From CAZZIZ01 sp964654535 (GTDB lineage Bacteria; Bacteroidota; Bacteroidia; Chitinophagales; UBA2359), in assembly GCA_964654535.1 (NCBI GenBank), contig CAZZIZ010000180.1:1-6845 (forward strand): 6,845 bases of DNA, in the 5' to 3' direction. Position 1 is the stretch's first letter. Each line of letters opens with the position of its first letter. The notes under the pieces were generated by a model that was not told where the DNA came from, searched no databases, and saw only the letters and a list, made by a program, of their open reading frames with translations. This document shows, in pieces, positions 1 to 4,565 of the stretch. The translations under genes were made by a program, and so were the position numbers.

Positions 1-150
1 AATGAAGACTTATCATCAGCAATTGGAATTGATAGAGAGAGAATTGAAGAGTTGAGAAGAACGCTAGAAACCACTACTATCCCTCAGCCATTTTACTGGT
101 GTGCTTTTCTAGCAACATTCAAAGTTGCAAATAACTCAAAACCTTTATGA
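1..150 (+). CDS. C-terminal end of an unidentified upstream protein (CHAT-like tail possible)
   Basis: Frame 1 is open from the first base and stops at TGA 148-150, giving the last 49 residues of a protein that begins outside the window. The tail has a charged helix-like stretch (DRERIEELRR) followed by IPQPFYWCAFLATF and a short polar end. The pattern of a helix and then 'hPfYWa.F' close to the C-terminus resembles the end of CHAT (caspase-like) peptidase domains, where a similar HPYYWAxFV segment forms the last strand. That is only a family resemblance over about 15 residues, with no catalytic His or Cys in view, so function is unproven. The stop overlaps the start of the next gene as ATGA, so translation of the two is probably coupled and they likely share a transcript. 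I am confident this is coding and unsure of the identity. Confidence 0.6.
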   Translation, partial: NEDLSSAIGIDRERIEELRRTLETTTIPQPFYWCAFLATFKVANNSKPL

Positions 151-611
151 ACGAAATTAGAATGGTCACCCCAAGTGACATCCCATATTTGAAACAAGTT
201 TTAGATTCCATTGAGTTGTTTCCATCAGAAATGCTCGATGAAATGATTGCTGATTTTTTCGATAACCCTGAATCAGAAGATGTTTGGTTTACGGCTTTGC
301 AAAACGAAGAAGCAATTTCAATCGGGTTTTGTAGTCCAGAAAAGCTTACCGAAGGAACTTATAACCTTTATGCCTTAGGAATAAGAAGTGATATCCAAGC
401 CAAGGGTATTGGTAGTAAAATGATGAGTTTTATTGAAGATCATTTGCGGAATAAGGGAAGTAGAGTTCTGATAGTAGATACCTCGGGAACAGAGGATTTT
501 CAATTGACCAGAAACTTCTATGAAAAATTGAACTACAATAAAGAAGCTGTCATCCGCGATTTCTGGGCTGAAGGAGATGACAAAGTGGTTTATTGGAAAA
601 AGTTAAATTGA
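147..611 (+). CDS. GNAT-family N-acetyltransferase
   Basis: This 154-residue protein has the normal length of a single-domain GNAT enzyme, which transfers the acetyl group of acetyl-CoA to an amine in the cytoplasm. Strand beta-4 reads LYALGI (74-79) and is followed by the acetyl-CoA pyrophosphate loop QAKGIG at 84-89, matching the Q/R-x-x-G-x-G/A signature. A helix (KMMSFIEDHLRNKG) and a strand with VLIVDTSGTEDF come next, then TRNFYEKLNY (121-130), the usual C-terminal motif of an F/Y-Y-x-K-x-G/N-Y type. The N-terminal part (MVTPSDIPYLKQVLDSI) is the typical alpha-1 region. The substrate cannot be read from the sequence; it could be a small molecule, an antibiotic or a protein N-terminus. 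The ATG overlaps the previous stop by ATGA, which fixes this start. The gene stops with TGA at 609-611, one codon before the next gene in the same frame. Confidence 0.9.
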   Translation: MNEIRMVTPSDIPYLKQVLDSIELFPSEMLDEMIADFFDNPESEDVWFTALQNEEAISIGFCSPEKLTEGTYNLYALGIRSDIQAKGIGSKMMSFIEDHLRNKGSRVLIVDTSGTEDFQLTRNFYEKLNYNKEAVIRDFWAEGDDKVVYWKKLN

Positions 612-614
612 ATC

Positions 615-962
615 GTGAAAAACTCAAAGAGCATTCTCCTCAAGAAAGATCCAAAAATAGAATTCAAGATTCTAGAACATGGTTTTGATCTAAGCGATGC
701 GCTTACAGAAGAAAATTCAGGCTTCTACTCTTTTAGCGATTTGCAATCCATTGAGTTAATCAAGCCTTGGTTTCCTAGATTGTCAAAGTTTTTAAGAGGT
801 TTGACATGGGTTGCGAATGGAGGTGTGCCGTATTTTCCAGATGCTGAATCATATAAAGCAGCGAAAATTGTTTTTCATTTTAAAGACAAAAAGCTAGGTT
901 TTTGGCTGACCGATGTCGCTATGGCCGATGCTGCGAAAAAGATAAAGAGCTTTTTAGACTAA
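615..962 (+). CDS. small hypothetical protein, PH-like fold possible
   Basis: This frame encodes 115 residues from a GTG start, with TAA at 960-962. It has no signal peptide or membrane segment, so the product is probably cytoplasmic. I do not recognise a named family. The layout is a strand-rich first half (KIEFKILEHGF, FYSFSDLQSIELIK), a middle hydrophobic stretch (LRGLTWVANGGVPYF), paired strands KIVFHFKDKKLGFWLTD (84-100) and a closing helix (AMADAAKKIKSFL). This resembles small bacterial PH-like proteins, in which a 'y.dI..i.l' strand, an 'i.f..k.....l' hairpin and a C-terminal helix recur. The in-frame TGA at 609-611 lies just upstream and no in-frame ATG is available early, so GTG at 615 is the best start. 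It shares the frame of the GNAT gene and follows after a single codon, so it is surely co-transcribed and possibly read through. Confidence 0.7.
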   Translation: MKNSKSILLKKDPKIEFKILEHGFDLSDALTEENSGFYSFSDLQSIELIKPWFPRLSKFLRGLTWVANGGVPYFPDAESYKAAKIVFHFKDKKLGFWLTDVAMADAAKKIKSFLD

Positions 963-1091
963 AAGAATGTCGGCGACGCGAATGCACCTTGAATGTTCGT
1001 ACGAATTTTGAGCGGGAATAATCTAAAGCTGACGAGAATAAAACTGTTTCCTTTAACGGGCTTGCTTATCTTACGAAGTAAAGGTTTAGCT

Positions 1092-1841
1092 ATGAAGCAA
1101 GTATCTGCAATAATATTCTCCTTTATATTTTTATCGTCCTGCACTGGATTGAAAAGGCAATCGGTCAATATCAAAGACAAAAAGGCCGAAGGACTAATAG
1201 AAAAATCAATCGCTGCCTACGGTGGCTTAGAAAACTGGAACAGCATTGAAAACTTATCCTTTGATAAATGGTATGCCTTGTACGATGCTGACGGAAACGA
1301 AGAAGTCAATGTAAACCAAAAGCATCGGTACAATCCTGAAAAAATATACATCTCTTGGGACAGCGGTGAGGACAAAATGGAACAGACCAGAGTAGGGGAT
1401 GAGTTTGTGAGAATGAAAAACGGCAAGCCTGATGAAAGCGCAAAACCGGCTTCGGTAAAAAACTCAATTCTGGCTTCGACCTTTGTAATGAACTTTCCAT
1501 ACAATCTGCTAGATGATGGCGTGAGGATTAGTTATGATGGTGAAACGACTTTTATGGATAAAGCAGTGCACATCATCAAAGCGGAGTATTTTCCTGAAAC
1601 TGAGTCACACCATACCACCAAAGATATTTGGTGGCATTACATAGATCAAGAATCGCATCTCGCACTGGGCTACAAGGTCAAACACCTTGATCATATATCG
1701 CTGGTCAAGAACACTTCTTTTAATCGGCTTGAGGACTTTGTTTTTCCAGGGAAGCGGGAGTCGTTTAGAGTTAATGAGGAGGGAGAGGAGCTTTATTTAA
1801 GAGCCAAGTATGATTACAGTAATTTCTCTGTCGTAAAATAA
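1092..1841 (+). CDS. DUF6503-like lipoprotein
   Basis: The product has 249 residues if translated from ATG 1092. The frame is open from an earlier ATG at 993, but 1092 gives a clean lipoprotein signal: MKQVSAIIFSFIFLSSC, with lipobox LSSC at 14-17 and acylated Cys17. The longer version would place 33 charged residues before the hydrophobic segment. The mature part begins with a linker and then EKSIAAYGGLENWNSIENLSF (37-57), the 'ki...hGG...w..i..l.f' opening seen in Bacteroidota DUF6503-type proteins. A later KDIWWHYIDQ (177-186) followed by LALGYKVKH fits the same family, which has a LolA-like half-barrel of beta strands. It probably sits in the inner leaflet of the outer membrane, facing the periplasm, since no acidic surface-export stretch follows the cysteine. 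Its function is unknown. It ends four bases before the next gene. The family name is from memory and unchecked. Confidence 0.8.
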   Translation: MKQVSAIIFSFIFLSSCTGLKRQSVNIKDKKAEGLIEKSIAAYGGLENWNSIENLSFDKWYALYDADGNEEVNVNQKHRYNPEKIYISWDSGEDKMEQTRVGDEFVRMKNGKPDESAKPASVKNSILASTFVMNFPYNLLDDGVRISYDGETTFMDKAVHIIKAEYFPETESHHTTKDIWWHYIDQESHLALGYKVKHLDHISLVKNTSFNRLEDFVFPGKRESFRVNEEGEELYLRAKYDYSNFSVVK

Positions 1842-1845
1842 TTGA

Positions 1846-2271
1846 GTGCCAGGTCTAGTAACCAAAGAAACCAAAAGAAGCGTCCAAGCTTTTATTAACT
1901 CTATCGAAAGCGAATCGAAGAAGGCGGATAGCAATGTACTGCTCAAATTAATCGAAGAAGTAAGCGGCAAGAAAGGCAAGATTTGGGGAAACGAAAAGGT
2001 GCCCGATTTTCTAATTGGTTTTGGCAATTATGAATACCAACGCAAAGGTGGTAAAGAAACTTTCGAATGGTTCAACTTGGGTTTCGCTCCGAGAAAAACC
2101 AAGCTGACGGTTTACCTAAACTTCGATATTAGCAAAGAGGAAAAACTTTGCAAGCAACTGGGCAAGTGCAAGTGGGGCAAAGGCTGCCTGTACATTAATA
2201 AGTTGGCAGATGTTGATCTTAAAGTTTTGAAAAAGCTGATTGCTAAGAGTAAGAATGCTAAATGGCATTAA
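1846..2271 (+). CDS. DUF1801 domain-containing protein
   Basis: This 141-residue protein is recognisable as a DUF1801 (YdhG-like) protein, a small cytoplasmic alpha/beta family of unknown biochemical role. The conserved order is visible: helix VQAFINSIESESKKADSNVL (13-32); LLKLIEEVSG; KIWGNEKVPDFLIGFGNYEYQ (45-65), where W47-G48 and the GFG-x-Y segment are family hallmarks; the strand pair WFNLGFAPRKTKLTVYL (75-91); and GKCKWGKGCLYINKLADVDL (106-125), matching the typical 'LGkhktGksCLYIkrLaDvDl'. It is full length. The in-frame TGA at 1843-1845 lies directly upstream, so GTG 1846 is the only early start. It follows the lipoprotein gene by four bases, implying the same transcript. About 80 bases without a recognisable terminator separate it from the esterase gene. 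Confidence 0.88.
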   Translation: MPGLVTKETKRSVQAFINSIESESKKADSNVLLKLIEEVSGKKGKIWGNEKVPDFLIGFGNYEYQRKGGKETFEWFNLGFAPRKTKLTVYLNFDISKEEKLCKQLGKCKWGKGCLYINKLADVDLKVLKKLIAKSKNAKWH

Positions 2272-2352
2272 ATCGCATTGAATTTGAAATGACCAAGGCC
2301 TAACGAAAAACAAGTCATAATCAGCCATCTTACCAGCATAAATTTCAGAGAT

Positions 2353-3504
2353 ATGACAAGAATCACGCTGCTTACATTTCTGTTAATTGCGCTCAATCTA
2401 AATGAGTCGCAGGCACAGTCATATCAAAGTGCAACATTGGAATACGAAGGTGAAATAAGAACCTACGAAATTTATGTCCCGAGCATTTACGATGCGAGTA
2501 CTGCGGTTCCTTTAATGTTCAATTTTCACGGAGGGAATGACAGCAGCGCAGGTCAAATCGCGATTGCCGATATGAGCTCCTTAGCCGAAACAGATAATTT
2601 TATTCTTGTATATCCGCAAGCAATTGCCGATCCAAACGATGGGGGATCATTAAACTGGATTCACAAAGATCCTTCGGGAATAGATGACGTGTTTTTTATT
2701 GATGCCTTGATAGATGCCGTGGCCAATGATTATGAAATAGATCAGGAGAGAATATACGCCTGCGGTTACTCACTTGGCGGAGAGTTTACTTATGAAGTTG
2801 GCTGCAGACTAAACCATAGAATTGCTGCTATTGGAGTCGTGGCCAGAACGATGCAGAATGTAACTTTAGACAATTGCGCTCCAGTTCATTTAACGGGTGT
2901 GCTGAGCATTCTTGGAACCGACGATACGATTTCGAATTACGAAGGGGTCTTTTTTCAGGGCGAGCAGTTTTACTTGTCGGCTACCGAGACGCATGCTTAC
3001 TGGGCCGAAGTAAACAATTGTGATTCCGAACCCAGCGCGGCTCAAGTTCCAAATACGGCTACTAATGATGGCAGCACGGTAGAGCGCAATACTTGGTCGA
3101 CCGCTGAAGGCGATGCCTATGTAGAAGAGTTGAAAATTAACGGAGGGGGGCACGATTGGCCAGGAACGTTTGGCAATATGGATATTGATGCCTCCGAAGA
3201 AATTTGGCGATTTGTTTCGGGCTATAATATCGATGGCTTAATCGACAATCAAATCTCATCGATAAGTGAAAGTAGTGCGTCTTTTGACTACAGCGTTTTT
3301 CCAAATCCCGTGAAAGACGTACTGCGAATTGAAAGCAGCCTTACCGAGGAGCAAGACTTTCGAATTTATTCTACGCGTGGTGATTTATTGCTCAGCGGAA
3401 AAGTGAAAAGCGCATTGCAGAAGATTGATTTCTCTGCATTTCCGGCGAACATCTACATCTTAGAAATTGGAAATCGAGCGCAGAAAATAGTTAGGACGAA
3501 CTAG
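2353..3504 (+). CDS. secreted CE1/PHB-depolymerase-type esterase with T9SS sorting domain
   Basis: The product is a 383-residue secreted serine hydrolase. A signal peptide (MTRITLLTFLLIALNLNESQA) is cleaved after Ala21. Residues about 25-295 form an alpha/beta-hydrolase of the poly(3-hydroxybutyrate) depolymerase / feruloyl-esterase (CE1, LpqC-like) type. Visible elements are HGG at 59-61 (oxyanion region), VYPQA, the block GIDDVFFIDALIDAVANDYEID before RIYACGYSLGG, with nucleophile Ser140 in G-Y-S-L-G, an acidic residue in GTDDTISNYEG (Asp190 or 191) and His267 in GGGHDWPG. Residues about 313-383 are a type-A T9SS C-terminal domain: SVFPNPVKDVLRI, DFRIYSTRGDLLLSG and a final NIYILEIGNRAQKIVRTN. 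It is therefore probably exported by type IX secretion and attached at the surface or released. The substrate (ester-linked plant polysaccharide or polyester) is not determined by these motifs. Upstream, TAAATTTC at 2339-2346 is only a weak promoter-like match. Confidence 0.92.
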   Translation: MTRITLLTFLLIALNLNESQAQSYQSATLEYEGEIRTYEIYVPSIYDASTAVPLMFNFHGGNDSSAGQIAIADMSSLAETDNFILVYPQAIADPNDGGSLNWIHKDPSGIDDVFFIDALIDAVANDYEIDQERIYACGYSLGGEFTYEVGCRLNHRIAAIGVVARTMQNVTLDNCAPVHLTGVLSILGTDDTISNYEGVFFQGEQFYLSATETHAYWAEVNNCDSEPSAAQVPNTATNDGSTVERNTWSTAEGDAYVEELKINGGGHDWPGTFGNMDIDASEEIWRFVSGYNIDGLIDNQISSISESSASFDYSVFPNPVKDVLRIESSLTEEQDFRIYSTRGDLLLSGKVKSALQKIDFSAFPANIYILEIGNRAQKIVRTN

Positions 3505-3554
3505 TCTTTATTTGCCTTAATGCACCCGTCGCTCGTGCAAGTAGTCCGAGCCCT

Positions 3555-3630
3555 TTTGGTTCAAGTCTTCAGACTTGGAACCAAACGATAGCTCAAGCCT
3601 TCAGACTTGAGTGTTACACAAGACTGAAGA
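3555..3630. repeat. REP-like cluster of hairpins sharing a CTTCAGACTTG core
   Basis: Three related motifs lie within 76 bases. The first is a near-perfect hairpin: TTTGGTTCAAGTC (3555-3567), loop TTCA, then GACTTGGAACCAAA (3572-3585), 13 pairs with one bulged G. The second is CTCAAG (3592-3597) with CTTGAG (3606-3611) around CCTTCAGA, and repeats the CTTCAGACTTG core. The third, CAAGACTGAAGA (3619-3630), is the inverted complement of the core with one mismatch. Paired short palindromes of this type between genes are typical of REP/BIME elements mobilised by IS200-like (RAYT) transposases, and no transposase is in the window. The first hairpin could also slow transcription leaving the esterase gene, although no T-run follows it. 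Confidence 0.6.
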
Positions 3631-3698
3631 TCATAATCTCTAGCATCTGCATCTGTCGCTGACGGAGCAACAAACCCATTCCTTTAGAACCCAAGCCC

Positions 3699-3843
3699 GC
3701 AGCCAGGATAGAAGCGGTATGAGGTGCTTCAAAAGATTAGTGAAGCAAGGAGTGGCGAAGGATGACCGTCTAGGGAATACTAGCCACGACTATGCTGAAC
3801 AGTCTTTTGAAGTGCCGAGTACAAGCGGATAGCCTGTTGCTGC
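3699..3843 (+). ncRNA. structured RNA element resembling Flavo-1
   Basis: This noncoding block folds convincingly. Outer stem: GCAGCCAGG (3699-3707) pairs with CCTG-TT-GCTGC (3833-3843), nine pairs with a two-base bulge. Conserved-looking internal strands follow: ATAGAAGCG on the left and AAGCGGATAG on the right. Next GTAT (3717-3720) pairs with GTAC (3819-3822), a tandem GA/GA mismatch faces itself (3721-3722 with 3817-3818), and then comes a 14-pair helix between 3723-3736 and 3803-3816 with two G-U pairs. Within its loop GTGGC (3752-3756) can pair with GCCAC (3783-3787). An outer stem, a GATAGAAGCGGTAT...AGCGGATAGCC internal loop and a variable inner helix are what I recall for Flavo-1-type intergenic RNAs, common in Bacteroidota and of unknown function. 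The family name is from memory. The strand is chosen from that remembered orientation. Confidence 0.68.
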
Positions 3844-3881
3844 CCAAATCAACATCCAAATACAGGATTTCTTACCCAAAA

Positions 3882-3932
3882 CCAGATAGAAGCGCCCTAA
3901 ACTCAATACCATCAAGCCTTTACAGCGGACAA
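3882..3932 (+). repeat. degenerate short copy of the Flavo-1-like element ends
   Basis: CCAGATAGAAGCG (3882-3894) repeats CCAGGATAGAAGCG (3703-3716) of the preceding structured element with a single one-base deletion. TACAGCGGA (3921-3929) repeats TACAAGCGGA (3820-3829), also with one base missing. Order and orientation are kept, but the interval between the two conserved strands is about 26 bases instead of about 100 and holds no obvious helix. It looks like a decayed or minimal second copy just upstream of the metal-operon promoter. It could be a remnant of tandem duplication, or chance similarity strengthened by both halves matching. Confidence 0.45.
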
Positions 3933-3939
3933 AACTTTA

Positions 3940-3954
3940 TGCAACAATGTTGCA
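3940..3954. promoter_or_regulatory. candidate Fur/Zur-family operator dyad
   Basis: TGCAACAATGTTGCA is a perfect inverted repeat of six bases with a three-base centre. It lies 45 bases before the lipoprotein start and covers the -33 element of the promoter, a position suited to repression. Length and symmetry fit a dimeric metalloregulator of the Fur superfamily. Zur is the favoured guess because the downstream receptor carries ZnuD-like motifs. The regulator is not encoded here and the assignment is inference. Confidence 0.55.
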
Positions 3955-3981
3955 AATAATATCAAACTTGACGTATCTTTG
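3950..3981 (+). promoter_or_regulatory. Bacteroidota-type promoter of the lipoprotein-receptor operon
   Basis: TATCTTTG (3974-3981) matches the -7 consensus TAnnTTTG recognised by the Bacteroidota housekeeping sigma factor. TTG (3950-3952) lies 21 bases upstream, within the usual range for the -33 element. Transcription would begin a few bases after 3981, leaving a leader of only about 10-15 bases before ATG 3999. The -33 TTG lies inside the TGCAACAATGTTGCA dyad, so operator binding would block it. Confidence 0.7.
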
Positions 3982-3998
3982 AGCAAAACGAAACAAAA

Positions 3999-4565
3999 AT
4001 GACACAAAATCTCCGACTTATCGCACTATTACTTCTTGTAAGCGCATTCGCATTTACAGGCTGTGACGACGATGAAGATCCAGAAATTCCAAACGAGGAA
4101 GAAGTGATCACCACGCTAAACCTAAGATTAACTGCAGCCAGTGATGGTGAAGTAGTGACAATGACTTTTAGAGACCTAGATGGCGATGGTGGAATGGATC
4201 CAGTCATTACTGGCGGTACACTAGAGGCAAACGAGTCTTACGCAGGCGCTATTGAATTGTTGAACGAAACAGAAACTCCTGCAGAAGATATTACCGCGGA
4301 AGTTGCTGAAGAAGACGATGAACATCAATTCTTTTTTGAATCAAGTGTTGCTGGCCTCAGCGTTGCATACGGCGATGAAGATGAAAACGGTAATCCAGTA
4401 GGAATTGCTTCTACACTAAGTACTGGCGCGGCTGCGTCTGGAACGCTTACCATAACGCTAAGACACGAGCCAGTTAAAGATGCCGCAGGTGTATCTGACG
4501 GAGACATAACAAACGCTGATGGCGAGACCGATATAGAGGTCACGCTGCCAATAGATGTTTTATAA
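3999..4565 (+). CDS. acidic, probably surface-exposed lipoprotein partner of the TonB receptor
   Basis: The product is 188 residues with a lipoprotein signal: MTQNLRLIALLLLVSAFAFTGC, lipobox FTGC at 19-22, acylated Cys22. DDDEDPE follows the cysteine directly, resembling the acidic lipoprotein export signal that sends Bacteroidota lipoproteins to the cell surface. The mature part is strand-rich: EEVITTLNLRLTA, VTMTFRDLDGDGGMDPVITGG (53-73), a central ELLNETETPAEDITAEVAEEDDEHQFFFE (86-114), and GTLTITLRHEPVKDAAGVSDGDITNADGETDIEVTLPI. I recall this as the small Bacteroidota family often labelled 'type 1 periplasmic binding fold superfamily protein', regularly found beside TonB-dependent receptors. 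No experimental role is known to me. The acidic patch with His109 could bind a metal cation. The gene has its own promoter and operator and overlaps the receptor gene by 11 bases, so the two products probably act together. Confidence 0.85.
   Translation: MTQNLRLIALLLLVSAFAFTGCDDDEDPEIPNEEEVITTLNLRLTAASDGEVVTMTFRDLDGDGGMDPVITGGTLEANESYAGAIELLNETETPAEDITAEVAEEDDEHQFFFESSVAGLSVAYGDEDENGNPVGIASTLSTGAAASGTLTITLRHEPVKDAAGVSDGDITNADGETDIEVTLPIDVL

Noticed and set aside
1067..1074. Promoter -7 element TATCTTAC before the lipoprotein gene at 1092
   Set aside because: Only the TA and two of the four TTTG positions match, and no TTG lies at suitable spacing.
959..1180. Minus-strand open frame of 73 codons
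   Set aside because: It overlaps the end of the small hypothetical gene and the lipoprotein signal region, has no recognisable domain, and looks like a chance antisense frame.
1217..1504. Two overlapping minus-strand frames inside the lipoprotein gene
   Set aside because: Low-complexity Ser/Phe/Pro-rich translation typical of the antisense of a coding region. The + strand gene has clear family features.
3555..3585. Rho-independent terminator for the esterase gene
   Set aside because: The hairpin is strong, but the right arm is followed by CGATAGC rather than a T-run, and a sister palindrome follows at once, so a repeat element fits better.
3555..3630. CRISPR-like repeat array
   Set aside because: There are only two or three short, diverged palindromes with unequal spacing, no uniform spacers and no cas genes nearby.
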